From Pseudomonas azotoformans (GTDB lineage Bacteria > Pseudomonadota > Gammaproteobacteria > Pseudomonadales > Pseudomonadaceae), in assembly GCF_001579805.1 (NCBI RefSeq), contig NZ_CP014546.1:6795619-6859618 (forward strand): 64,000 bases of DNA. Reading direction: 5' to 3'. A program made the position numbers and the translations under genes. The notes beneath the pieces were generated by a model. That model did no database searches. It was not told the origin of the DNA and worked only from the letters and a program-made list of their open reading frames with translations. Positions within the stretch are counted from its first letter, which is position 1. Each line of letters opens with the position of its first letter. Positions 11,316 to 19,850 of this stretch are shown here, piece by piece.

Positions 11316-12176
11316 ATGAAAACCACTGCTATCGCAGATACCAAAGGCGGCGTGGGCAAGACCACCGTCTGCGCGAACCTTGGCGCTTTCTGCGCCGACG
11401 CCGGGCTTCGAACACTGCTCATCGACCTTGACCCTACTCAACCCTCCCTCTCGTCGTATTACCCCCTGCTCCAAGAGGCAGAGGGCGGTATTTACGACAT
11501 GCTCGCGTCCAACGTCATTGATCCTGCTCGTGTCATTTCCAGCACCACGATCTCGAATCTGTCGTTGATCCTCTCGAATGACGTTAACAACCAACTGAAC
11601 AACCTACTTCTACAAGCGCCCGATGGACGGTTGCGTCTCCACCACCTAATGCCAGCATTCCAGGATCAATTCGATCTGGTGTTGATCGACACTCAGGGGG
11701 CCAAGTCGATCCTGGTGGAGATGGCAGCCTTGGCGTCGGACCTGGTGGTCTCGCCCCTTGAACCGAACATGCTCGCTGCTCGGGAATTCAACCGCGGGAC
11801 GTTGCAGATGCTGGATGGCCTTCGCGCTTACGAACGGCTGGGTATGAAGATCCCGCCCGTGAAGATCGTATTCAACAGCACCGACCTGACCAACGACGCA
11901 AAAATGATCGAGCAATCGGTGAGGGAGGTCTTCAAAGACAGCTCCACGATCAATGTTCTGGAAAGCACCGTACCGGCTGCTGTGGTGTTTCGAAACGCTG
12001 CGTCCCTAGGCAAACCCGCTCATCGCTTGGAATACCGGCAACCCGCCCACCGTGAATCTCCCTCAGCTTTGGCGGTTATCAAAAGGTTGGCGATCGAGGT
12101 CTTCCCAGAATGGCGCGCACGCTTCGAATTGGTCACTCAGGAAGCGGTGATATCGCTTGTGAAGGGGGCACGTTGA
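11316..12176 (+). CDS. ParA/Soj-family partition ATPase of the ICE
   Basis: This 286-residue deviant Walker ATPase helps maintain the excised or integrated element. KGGVGKTT (residues 10-17) is the deviant Walker A motif; LLIDLDPTQPSLSSYY and VLIDTQGAKS are the A' and B motifs. In PAPI-1-type ICEs soj sits next to attL, exactly as here. It begins a long same-strand operon (11.3-21.6 kb) with overlapping genes. The ATG at 11316 follows a perfect dyad. Confidence 0.93.
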   Translation: MKTTAIADTKGGVGKTTVCANLGAFCADAGLRTLLIDLDPTQPSLSSYYPLLQEAEGGIYDMLASNVIDPARVISSTTISNLSLILSNDVNNQLNNLLLQAPDGRLRLHHLMPAFQDQFDLVLIDTQGAKSILVEMAALASDLVVSPLEPNMLAAREFNRGTLQMLDGLRAYERLGMKIPPVKIVFNSTDLTNDAKMIEQSVREVFKDSSTINVLESTVPAAVVFRNAASLGKPAHRLEYRQPAHRESPSALAVIKRLAIEVFPEWRARFELVTQEAVISLVKGAR

Positions 12177-12177
12177 G

Positions 12178-12918
12178 ATGGCGAAGACTCCAATCACCGA
12201 AGCAAAAACCATCACCGCCGAGGTTGTGCTTGAGCTGAGTACGTACCACAACGCCAAAGACCTACGCAGCCTGCAAAGCAAGCTCACATCCACCGCTCGG
12301 GAACTCCATGGTTTCTCCAATAGCATCACGCTACGCGGCCGGATCGCGGGAAAATTGAGTTTTGAACAACGCCAGCTTCTTCGAGATGCGGCCAAACTGA
12401 TTGAGTCCATCGGACTCAACATAGAACACGCGAAGGAGAAACGTCAGCGCTCTGAGGTGGCAGCCAAAATACGCCAGAAAGACCGTGATACTGCGGCGAA
12501 GAAACTTGTTGAATATGCCTATCCGCTACCCAGCGACACCCTTGGGCATAAGCTGGAAATCATTCGGCTGGCATTGGTGTTGAATCGAGCGGGATGCTTT
12601 CAGTCATTTTATTCGCCAGTTGAGTTTTCACTCAAATATCGGAATTACGTCACCGACACACCTAAAGTCATTGCTCGGAAACGCCAAAAGCTTTTTTGGG
12701 AAGCCAGGGTTTCCGCATTACGTGCCGACCTGAAATACGAAATTCAAGAACACCTGGCAATACAGAGTGAGGCGACTACTCAGGAGCGTTTCCTCGCCTT
12801 GCAGCGGCAGGTTGAGACATTTTATGTCCAGGTTTCAAACGACCCTTACGAAATCGAAACCCTCCAGCTTTGGTCGCAAGCCCTGTCCACGACAGAAATG
12901 CTGGAGGCTGATCAATGA
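12178..12918 (+). CDS. Hypothetical ICE protein, 246 residues
   Basis: The product is highly charged and mostly helical, with coiled-coil propensity around residues 85-105 (AKEKRQRSEVAAKIRQKD). No catalytic motif is visible. It starts two bases after the parA stop and overlaps the next start, so it is translationally coupled. The position between ParA and DnaB is shared with PFGI-1-type elements, so a role in replication or partition is plausible but unproved. Confidence 0.78.
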   Translation: MAKTPITEAKTITAEVVLELSTYHNAKDLRSLQSKLTSTARELHGFSNSITLRGRIAGKLSFEQRQLLRDAAKLIESIGLNIEHAKEKRQRSEVAAKIRQKDRDTAAKKLVEYAYPLPSDTLGHKLEIIRLALVLNRAGCFQSFYSPVEFSLKYRNYVTDTPKVIARKRQKLFWEARVSALRADLKYEIQEHLAIQSEATTQERFLALQRQVETFYVQVSNDPYEIETLQLWSQALSTTEMLEADQ

Positions 12919-13610
12919 TGGACCGGCAGAAAGTCCTCGACCGCGTCGCCAAGTGCTTCGCCTTGGCCAACTCAAGCGGCGCCTCACCGAACGAGGCTCA
13001 AACTGCGCTGCGTCAGGCTCGAGCCCTGATGAAGCAGTACAACCTCGAAGCCATCGAAATAGCAGCTCACTCTATTGGGGACGTCAGCGTACCCACCGGC
13101 ACCCGTCGCGCACCTCAAGACTGGCTGCACCACCTTGCCCTGATCTGCGGGCAGGCGTTTGACTGCAAACACCTCGCGTATCACAGCCAGGTGCAGGGCT
13201 GGTCATTCAAGTTCCTAGGCCAGGGCATTTCGCCAGAACTTGCAGCCCATGCCTACTCAGCGCTTCACCATCAACTGGTGGCAGCACGGCGAGAGCACGT
13301 CACGCGGCAAAAGCGCTGCCTGCTAAAGACCAAACGCCGCCGGGGCTTGCTGTTCACTGAGGGATGGCTGAACGCGGTGAACTACAAAGTCGCTAAGTTT
13401 GCCGGCGCGATGGACGATGAAGCCGACCAGGCGATAAACACCTACCTGGCACACCATCACCCGACACTCAAGACGTCCGAGATCCAGTCTCAAAAAGCCA
13501 AAGGACACGACGCCAACTCGTTGGAAGCCGGATGGCGACAGGGCCAGCAGGTGCAACTCCATCGAGGCGTGGGCAAGACACGTCAGGCCGAACTGGAGTA
13601 CGTGGAATGA
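12915..13610 (+). CDS. DUF2786 domain protein
   Basis: This 231-residue protein starts at the tandem ATGATG at 12915, overlapping the previous stop. Residues 1-45 match the DUF2786 pattern (VLDRVAKCFALANSS, then NEAQTALRQARALMKQYNL). The remainder has a conserved-looking basic patch (RQKRCLLKTKRRRGLLF) and EGWLNAVNYKVAKFA. The molecular role is unknown; such genes recur in ICEs and phages. ATGA overlap links it to dnaB. Confidence 0.82.
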   Translation: MMDRQKVLDRVAKCFALANSSGASPNEAQTALRQARALMKQYNLEAIEIAAHSIGDVSVPTGTRRAPQDWLHHLALICGQAFDCKHLAYHSQVQGWSFKFLGQGISPELAAHAYSALHHQLVAARREHVTRQKRCLLKTKRRRGLLFTEGWLNAVNYKVAKFAGAMDDEADQAINTYLAHHHPTLKTSEIQSQKAKGHDANSLEAGWRQGQQVQLHRGVGKTRQAELEYVE

Positions 13611-14956
13611 ACCACCTCGACTTGTCACCTCCCTACTCTATAGAAGCAGAGCAAGGTGTTTTGGGCGGGTTGCTGCTGGACAACAACACCTGGGACCTGC
13701 TGGCGGACAGACTGGACTCTGTGGATTTCTTCCGGCATGAGCACCGATTGATCTTCCAGACGATTGCGACGCTTGCCAGCCAGGCCATTCCATTCGACGT
13801 CGTGACAGTGCTCGATGCTCTTGAAGTGCCCGAGGAGGCTGGCGGCCTCGGCTACCTGGGCGAGTTGGCTAAAAACACACCCTCGGTCGCCAACATAGAG
13901 CATTACGCATCCATCGTGCGTAATCGCTCCCGCCTTAGGCAGTTGATGTCGCTCGGCTACCAATGCTCCCGCCAAGCGACAGATCCTCAAGCCAATGCCG
14001 CCGATGTTCAGGAGTCCATTGAACAACAGCTGTTCGCTCTCGGCGGAGACAAAGCCGCATCGGAATTCATAAACATCCACCAGTGCCTGATAAACGTCGT
14101 GGAACAAATCGACGAACACTTCAACGGCAACGTGACGGTGACCGGTGTGCCTTCGGGCTTCGATGATCTGGATGCGAAAACTTCAGGGTTCCAGGACGCG
14201 GACCTGATCATTCTCGGCGCACGACCGTCGATGGGGAAAACCGCTTTGGCCTTGAACTGCGTGGACGCGGCTCTGCAAGCGAAGCCAAAACACACGGTTC
14301 AGATTTACAGCCTGGAGATGCCTGCAAAGGCACTCATTTATCGGCTGGTGGCCATCCTTGGCCATCTTGATCTTGGAAAGCTCCTGAAGGGAAAGCTCGA
14401 CGATGACGATTGGCCAAAGTTGACCTCTGCGGTAGCGCGCATAAACAGCTATGGCGAGCGACTGGTCATTGATGACGCCTCAGGCATGACGCCTGCTGCC
14501 CTACGAGCCAAATCACGCAGAGCAGCGAGACGCTTCGGCCACCCTTCTCTCATTCTGGTCGATTACCTGCAAATGATGAACTGCCCTGGTCAGGAAAATA
14601 GAGCCAATGAAATTGGCGCCATCTCCCGCGCGCTGAAGGCCTTGGCCAAGGAGATGAACTGCCCGGTGATGGCCCTCTCCCAACTCAACCGTGAACTGGA
14701 ACGCCGCCCGAACAAACGCCCGATCAACGCGGACTTACGTGACGGCGGCTCCATAGAACAGGACGCCGACCTGATCATGTTCATCTATCGAGATGAGTGC
14801 TACCACCCCGAGACCGAGCATAAAGGCGTTGCTGAAATCATCATCGGCAAAGCCCGCAATGGGCCCACCGGTACCGTCAGAACAGCGTTCATCCCCCACC
14901 AAACCCGTTTTGCGAATCTAAACGCCAACAGCGCCTGGCAAGGAGCCGCTGTATGA
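13607..14956 (+). CDS. dnaB: Replicative DNA helicase, DnaB family
   Basis: This 449-residue hexameric helicase probably serves replication of the excised element. The N-terminal domain begins PPYSIEAEQGVLGGLLLD, and the RecA-like domain has Walker A GARPSMGKTALAL and Walker B region LILVDYLQMM, with SQLNRELERR and DLRDGGSIEQDAD typical of DnaB. The start at 13607 overlaps the previous stop (ATGA); the longer frame to 13532 lies inside that gene. Chromosomal DnaB would be separate. Confidence 0.95.
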   Translation: MNHLDLSPPYSIEAEQGVLGGLLLDNNTWDLLADRLDSVDFFRHEHRLIFQTIATLASQAIPFDVVTVLDALEVPEEAGGLGYLGELAKNTPSVANIEHYASIVRNRSRLRQLMSLGYQCSRQATDPQANAADVQESIEQQLFALGGDKAASEFINIHQCLINVVEQIDEHFNGNVTVTGVPSGFDDLDAKTSGFQDADLIILGARPSMGKTALALNCVDAALQAKPKHTVQIYSLEMPAKALIYRLVAILGHLDLGKLLKGKLDDDDWPKLTSAVARINSYGERLVIDDASGMTPAALRAKSRRAARRFGHPSLILVDYLQMMNCPGQENRANEIGAISRALKALAKEMNCPVMALSQLNRELERRPNKRPINADLRDGGSIEQDADLIMFIYRDECYHPETEHKGVAEIIIGKARNGPTGTVRTAFIPHQTRFANLNANSAWQGAAV

Positions 14957-15309
14957 ATGCTTTAACGCTGCCAGGTATCACCCATTGGTGCCTCTGCTGC
15001 AAGACTCACCACACCCACCAGCAGGTTCGACACTGCATACCTCACCCAACGCCTTATGAGGAGGAGGTTGAGGTGCTGGTTTGCCCCTACTGCGGCAGTT
15101 GCGACGTTGAAGAGTTGATCGATGCGCCACTTCACCTGACCCATCCGTCCCTGACGCAGCACTACAGCGTGGTGTTCCGAGTCCCTGGAGCCCGTGAAGC
15201 CGCACGTCAATTTCTGTATGAACTCGGGACCAAGTTTCCTGGCGATCAGACGCAGATTGTCGCGATCCAGACAGGCCACGCCTTGGCTAAAGAGGGGTCG
15301 GAACCATGA
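14953..15309 (+). CDS. Small zinc-ribbon-like hypothetical protein
   Basis: This 118-residue protein has a CLCC pair near residue 13 and CPYCGSCDVEE near residue 44, consistent with a metal-binding ribbon. The rest is unassigned. It overlaps dnaB by four bases and the next gene by four bases, so it belongs to the replication operon. Confidence 0.7.
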   Translation: MNALTLPGITHWCLCCKTHHTHQQVRHCIPHPTPYEEEVEVLVCPYCGSCDVEELIDAPLHLTHPSLTQHYSVVFRVPGAREAARQFLYELGTKFPGDQTQIVAIQTGHALAKEGSEP

Positions 15310-15542
15310 TCGCCAGCCAATTACGTGGCGGGGGCGAAAACCTTCGTCAGTTGGTCGTTTTTGCTGAGGCTAACGGCTGGACGGTGTCACGCACACGAGG
15401 CGGCCACATCCGGTTTACCAAGCCTGGGCTTGGGTCGATCTACACCTCATCAACTTCCAGCGACTATCGCGCTGGACTTAACGCCAAAGCACGCCTTCGT
15501 CGTGCTGAACGCGCCATGCCCCAAAGCATCCAGGAGGAATAA
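15306..15542 (+). CDS. HicA-like small protein (possible RNase toxin)
   Basis: The 78-residue protein contains NGWTVSRTRGGHIRFTKPG, the GW-x3-R-x2-G-(G/S)-H pattern of the HicA double-stranded-RNA-binding fold with its catalytic histidine. It starts at an ATGA overlap and ends where an Arc-like DNA-binding gene begins. I infer a HicA-type mRNA interferase or a non-toxic relative; the usual HicB partner is absent and the neighbour may fill that role. Confidence 0.62.
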   Translation: MIASQLRGGGENLRQLVVFAEANGWTVSRTRGGHIRFTKPGLGSIYTSSTSSDYRAGLNAKARLRRAERAMPQSIQEE

Positions 15543-15778
15543 TGATGTCGAACCCACAACCCCGTAAACGTGACGAAAAATTCGTTGTTCGCCTTCCGGC
15601 GGGCATGCGCGATCAGATCGCAGCAAGGGCGAGCGAGAACGTGCGGTCCATGAACTCTGAATTTGTTCATCGCCTGCAAGCCACAACCAAACTGGAAGCA
15701 GATCTGGACCGTGCGCTACGCACCATTGATCAGCTATTGGCAATCACAGGTGCAGAGCGTTCTGGAGACGGGACATGA
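15542..15778 (+). CDS. Arc-family ribbon-helix-helix DNA-binding protein
   Basis: The 78-residue protein carries an Arc-type ribbon (DEKFVVRLPAGMRDQIA) followed by helices with NVRSMNSEFVHRL, which fits an Arc/MetJ repressor. The C-terminal tail is helical. It follows the HicA-like gene without a gap (AGGAGGAATA precedes its ATG) and overlaps parB by four bases. It may repress the operon or neutralise the HicA-like product. Confidence 0.82.
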   Translation: MMSNPQPRKRDEKFVVRLPAGMRDQIAARASENVRSMNSEFVHRLQATTKLEADLDRALRTIDQLLAITGAERSGDGT

Positions 15779-17499
15779 AAGAGTCCCTGATACAGTCCAT
15801 GAAGGAAAAGATCATGCAGCCGGCGTTTGAATCCAAGGCCCCGGTAGTCGCGCGCATGAGCGACCCACTCGTCGACACGCCAATGGTGCTCACGCTGGAT
15901 GAAACTCTGCCCTATGACGAAAACCCGCGAACCACACGCAACCCCAAATATGACGAGATAAAAGACTCGATTCGTCAGCGCGGCCTTGACGCCCCTCCTC
16001 CGGTTACTCGAAAACCTGGCGAGGAGAAATTTCGTATTCGGAATGGGGGGAACACGCGGCTAGCGATTCTCAACGAGCTGTACCAGGAAACGGGAGAAGA
16101 GCGGTTCTTCAAGTTTCACTGCCTTTTCCGGCCATGGGACGCGGATCGGGGGGAAATCATTTCTCTCACCGGGCACCTGGCAGAAAACGACCTACAGGGA
16201 GAGCTGCTGTTCATTGAGCGTGCCATGGGGGTCGAAAGAGCCAAGACGTTGTATGAGGCAGAATCACAAGAGAGTATTTCCCTGCGGGAGCTTTCACGTC
16301 GTCTGGCTGCTGACGGCTATCCCGTTTCTGCATCTCATTTGAGCCGCATGCAAGAGACCATCCGGCATCTTCTCCCCTCGGTTCCTGGACTACTGTATTC
16401 GGGGTTGGGAACAGATCGAATCATAAAACTGTTGGCGCTAAGAAAATCCGCCCTTTTGTGCTGGGAACGAAACACCCAGGACAACGACAAAAGTTTGAGT
16501 TTCGAAAGAGTTTTCCAGGATGTCCTGACACAGTTCGAGGGTGATGCGGAGGAGTTCTTATTCCCACGTTTCCAGGATGAGCTGATCCATCAGCTTAAAA
16601 CGCCCCTCGATCTTGGTTACGAGAAAATCCTTTTCGATATCACGCAGAATCAGGATCAACTGCGTCGTGCAACGCCGGTCATTGAAACCCCAGCACCAAC
16701 GCTTGATAGCACGGCCAGCAAGCAGGCAAAAAAACAGCACTCCTCAGACGATCGAGTTAACTCGCTGGAGCCAGAAACGCAGAATCACAGCGAACAACCA
16801 ATACACGCTCCCCCTGCACTATTGCCATTACCCACCTCGCAGATGAGTGCCGAGGAAGTGCAATTACGGCTCGAAGGTCATGTTGTCACCCCAGTGTCGA
16901 CAACGGCCAAAGTGGTGCAAATAAAACAGCGTCTGGCAGCAATTGACGGCGAAGAGCTTCCCGACTTCAACACCAACGCGCTCGTGGCGATTCCTGTGCA
17001 AGCCGGTGGCCTGCACCCCATTTCTGATCTTTGGTATATCGAGCGTGAGATCGATACACCCGAACTGCTCCGCATCCACATTGCGCAGTTGGCCAGGGAG
17101 ATTCTCAACTCTGTGAATGCCCCCGGCGAGGCCCACGCCGTTAAAGGAGGGATTGGATTCGCCTACAGCCACGCCGATGATGAAGCAGAAATGTCGGTTA
17201 CCGCTCAACACACCGTGACGTTGCTGCATTCATTGAGCGGATCGGTTGCGATCGCGCTGACTGCAATCACCCAACAGCCCGAACTGCAGATCGGCGCTCT
17301 CGCCGACTTCGAATTCGCCGCTGGCCTTGGTCAGCTCCTGTTGGGGCAACCACTCGCCAAAGATCAGCCCCCTAGCCATTCAGGCCGCCTGAGCGATGAA
17401 GCACTTGTGAAGCTATTTCGTGTTATTCGCCTGTCAAGGCGCCTGATTGATCTTGAAATCACGGCTCTCCAAGACCCTGCGTACAAGATCGACAATTGA
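15775..17499 (+). CDS. ParB-family protein, PFGI-1 ICE class
   Basis: This 574-residue protein has a ParB N-terminal domain near residues 40-130 (LPYDENPRTTRNPKYDEIKD, then RNGGNTRLAILNEL). A helix-turn-helix region follows (SLRELSRRLAADGYPVSASH). The last 300 residues are specific to the ICE class. It pairs with ParA at 11316 for segregation of the element. The start ATG overlaps the previous stop. Confidence 0.88.
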   Translation: MKESLIQSMKEKIMQPAFESKAPVVARMSDPLVDTPMVLTLDETLPYDENPRTTRNPKYDEIKDSIRQRGLDAPPPVTRKPGEEKFRIRNGGNTRLAILNELYQETGEERFFKFHCLFRPWDADRGEIISLTGHLAENDLQGELLFIERAMGVERAKTLYEAESQESISLRELSRRLAADGYPVSASHLSRMQETIRHLLPSVPGLLYSGLGTDRIIKLLALRKSALLCWERNTQDNDKSLSFERVFQDVLTQFEGDAEEFLFPRFQDELIHQLKTPLDLGYEKILFDITQNQDQLRRATPVIETPAPTLDSTASKQAKKQHSSDDRVNSLEPETQNHSEQPIHAPPALLPLPTSQMSAEEVQLRLEGHVVTPVSTTAKVVQIKQRLAAIDGEELPDFNTNALVAIPVQAGGLHPISDLWYIEREIDTPELLRIHIAQLAREILNSVNAPGEAHAVKGGIGFAYSHADDEAEMSVTAQHTVTLLHSLSGSVAIALTAITQQPELQIGALADFEFAAGLGQLLLGQPLAKDQPPSHSGRLSDEALVKLFRVIRLSRRLIDLEITALQDPAYKIDN

Positions 17500-17527
17500 T
17501 GAGAAGCGTTCACCAGAGGAAGTCGTA

Positions 17528-18232
17528 ATGTCCAAGACGCCGATTAATGAGGCCATCCTGTCTCAAGTGCTCCACAACATGCGCAATGGTCAGCTACGAC
17601 GCTGCATAGAAATGGGCCTGGAACCCGAACTACTCGCCCAACTCCAGCAGCCGTCGGTATTGAGTTTACTGCTCAACACCCCTGTTTCCTGGTGCACGGT
17701 GACCATTGATGGAGATATGGTGAAAAAGCTTCTCAACGGAGCCCAACGTTCAGATGAAGAGGTTCGTATGCTTGAGCGCGCCCTGCGTCTTGGCGCGACC
17801 ACGCAGATGCTGCAACAGTTTTTCGGCCTATCCCCGCAAGATGTTGCTCTTCAACGTCTGATGATGGGCATTACCGCACGTCGTGGCCGTTGGCGCGAAT
17901 TCAGCGAGGAGATGGATACGCAGCTTTGGTATCGCTGGACTGACCTGATGAAGGAACATCACGTCGACTTAAAGGACACCTCAGCCCTACTCAATGTCGC
18001 TATGTTGGTGGCTGAAGAGCTGAATGCACCTCAGAAAAATGGTGCAGAGGATGATGGTCACGACAGCCTCAGCCTGGCCGTCATCTGGAACCGTATTCAA
18101 AACTGGATCAGGGAGGGCCTCTATCCTCCTCCCAACGGTGGCATCTGGAATCCCCGTAAACTGCGAATGCTCAAGACTCCACACCAACGTGGACGGCTCA
18201 AAACATCGGCAGAAGGTGATGCCGAGCTATGA
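17528..18232 (+). CDS. DUF2857 family ICE protein
   Basis: This 234-residue protein starts MSKTPINEAILSQVLHNM at 17528 after CAGAGGAAGTCGTA. Helical content is high and there is no catalytic motif. The layout LLNTPVSWCTVTIDGDMVKKLL and the position between ParB and the STY4528 gene fit the DUF2857/STY4526-type family found in PAPI-1-like islands. It overlaps the next gene by four bases. Confidence 0.78.
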   Translation: MSKTPINEAILSQVLHNMRNGQLRRCIEMGLEPELLAQLQQPSVLSLLLNTPVSWCTVTIDGDMVKKLLNGAQRSDEEVRMLERALRLGATTQMLQQFFGLSPQDVALQRLMMGITARRGRWREFSEEMDTQLWYRWTDLMKEHHVDLKDTSALLNVAMLVAEELNAPQKNGAEDDGHDSLSLAVIWNRIQNWIREGLYPPPNGGIWNPRKLRMLKTPHQRGRLKTSAEGDAEL

Positions 18233-19563
18233 AGGTTTCCCGACTTCCATTGTCGTCGATTTTGGACTCGGCCAAGGGTCACCTTGAGGCTCACTTACTG
18301 AAGAAAAAAGATGAGGCGGCTCCCGGAGCCCAAGGCGCCTCCTCCTACTCAGGCATTATCTTTAGCGGAAATCCTCATGAGACGGTGCCCCGCCGGCTAT
18401 TGCTGGACAATCGGCTCAGCCCCCTAGAGAGAAATACCTGGCAGGTGTTTCGTCTGTTGATCAATGACGATGGCCTGACAGCATTTCCCACCTATGACCA
18501 ACTGCGGCCCTACCTAGGTATGCACCCCGGAAAGCAGGCCTCGCGGGAAACCATCTCCAAAGCATTGGTTCTGCTCCGCCTGACACGTTGGCTCAGCCTG
18601 GGCAGACGTTTACGCAATGACCTCAGCGGCCAGATCCAGGGCAACGTTTATCTACTGCATGACGAGCCGATAACGCCAGCTGAAGCCATAGAGCTCGACA
18701 AGGATTACCTACAGCTACTCACCCAGTCCGTTAACCATCAGACCAAGGTGATTCGAGAAGTCGCCCAGATTGCATTGAGGGAGTTCGCGGCAGACTCCGA
18801 TGTTGGTCAGCGTTTGCCAACTCGTCTAGACATCATCGAATCTCATATCAACGAGCAGCCTTGGGCAAGCGATCTGGCTTCAGCATCTCCCGAAGCACCT
18901 GAGTTCGGAATCCGAACTCAGCAAAACAACTCCCCGCTATCACTGAGTTCGGATTCCGAACTCAGTGAAAAAAGCCTCACAGAAACCATTCCCGCGCCCA
19001 GTTCGGAATCCGAACTCAGTGGAAAATCGCGGAGTACGCACTCAGTTCGGAATCCGAACTCATATAGTACGTATACAAATACAAACAAAGATGTTTGTAA
19101 AAAGCTTGTACATGTACCCCCTGACTCGCAGGAAACCGCTGGAGACTTTCTCGCGGCGATGCACCGTCTGCCGCCAGATCAAAAACACACGGCATCGCAG
19201 GCACTGCAAAAAGTCCCAGAGAACTTGAGACCGGCGCTCGTTGAGCAATGGGCACACCGATGCAACTTGGGTGATGTTCGCAACCCGCTTGGCTACCTGA
19301 TGACCCTAGTCACCAAGGCAGTACGCGGTGACTTCAACAGCCAGTGGGTACCTGGCGAGATGCCTGCGACGAATAACGGTCTTGCAGGCCAAGCAGATAC
19401 GGCTACCGGTCAGAGCACGCCTGCTCCAGAGGCAGGTCATCAACCTAACATCGTAAATATGCCCCCCAGCGCGGAATCGATGAAGACAGCGAATCAGCAA
19501 CTCAGTGAAATGATGCTGCTTTTGAGAGCTGTCCAGCGGAATTCGCCTGACCGTCGGACTTGA
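18229..19563 (+). CDS. STY4528-family island replication protein
   Basis: This 444-residue protein is of the pathogenicity-island replication class. Residues 55-140 look like a winged-helix replication-initiator domain (SPLERNTWQVFRLLINDDG, then LGMHPGKQASRETISKAL). A low-complexity Ser/Glu-rich linker (about residues 220-285) is encoded by four copies of a DNA palindrome and differs from copy to copy in reading frame. A conserved C-terminal domain follows. DnaB upstream and 57-bp repeats downstream support a role in replication of the excised ICE. Confidence 0.82.
   Translation: MKVSRLPLSSILDSAKGHLEAHLLKKKDEAAPGAQGASSYSGIIFSGNPHETVPRRLLLDNRLSPLERNTWQVFRLLINDDGLTAFPTYDQLRPYLGMHPGKQASRETISKALVLLRLTRWLSLGRRLRNDLSGQIQGNVYLLHDEPITPAEAIELDKDYLQLLTQSVNHQTKVIREVAQIALREFAADSDVGQRLPTRLDIIESHINEQPWASDLASASPEAPEFGIRTQQNNSPLSLSSDSELSEKSLTETIPAPSSESELSGKSRSTHSVRNPNSYSTYTNTNKDVCKKLVHVPPDSQETAGDFLAAMHRLPPDQKHTASQALQKVPENLRPALVEQWAHRCNLGDVRNPLGYLMTLVTKAVRGDFNSQWVPGEMPATNNGLAGQADTATGQSTPAPEAGHQPNIVNMPPSAESMKTANQQLSEMMLLLRAVQRNSPDRRT
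18899..19060. repeat. Four palindromic 17-27 bp sites inside the STY4528 gene
   Basis: The core AGTTCGGA(A/T)TCCGAACT occurs at 18902-18918, 18946-18962, 19000-19016 and 19044-19060. Copy 1 extends to a 23-bp and copy 2 to a perfect 27-bp palindrome. Centres are 44, 54 and 44 bp apart. The copies are read in three frames (EFGIRTQ, SSDSELS/SSESELS, VRNPNS), so the DNA and not the peptide is conserved. A+T-rich DNA at 19061-19125 follows, with a further dyad ACAAAC/GTTTGT at 19081-19098. I infer initiator-binding sites. Confidence 0.85.
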
Positions 19564-19732
19564 TCAGGGAGCCGCTACGGAATCCTGGCCAAGTGATGTG
19601 CGCCACATCACTCGGCCAGGATCCGGCACCTGAGTTGGTAGCAACACAGGTGTTGTGGCCCACAACACCCAGCCAGGATCCGGCAGCAGGGTTGGCAGCA
19701 ACGCAGGTGTTGTGGCCCACAACACCCAGCCA
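19562..19732. repeat. Three 57-bp repeats, oriV-like region
   Basis: Hairpins GTGATGTGcgcCACATCAC (19593), GTGTTGTGgccCACAACAC (19650) and the same again (19707) recur at exactly 57-bp steps. Units two and three begin GGATCCGGCA (19619, 19676) and are nearly identical; unit one is diverged. The putative oriV of pKLC102-type ICEs is built of 57-bp repeats upstream of the PFL_4669-family gene, which is precisely this position. No ORF of note covers them. Confidence 0.82.
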
Positions 19733-19850
19733 GGCCCTCAACCGAACAGCAACAAATCCCCTTCCGTCGTAAAACCTATTTCTTGCTGCTCCCCCACCAG
19801 CCCGGTTGCAGCATGAGCACATTCCCGTCTTTCCAAGGATCAACCGCACC

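Noticed and set aside
19562..19732. 57-bp repeats read as a CRISPR array
   Set aside because: The repeats are contiguous without unique spacers and match an ICE origin layout.
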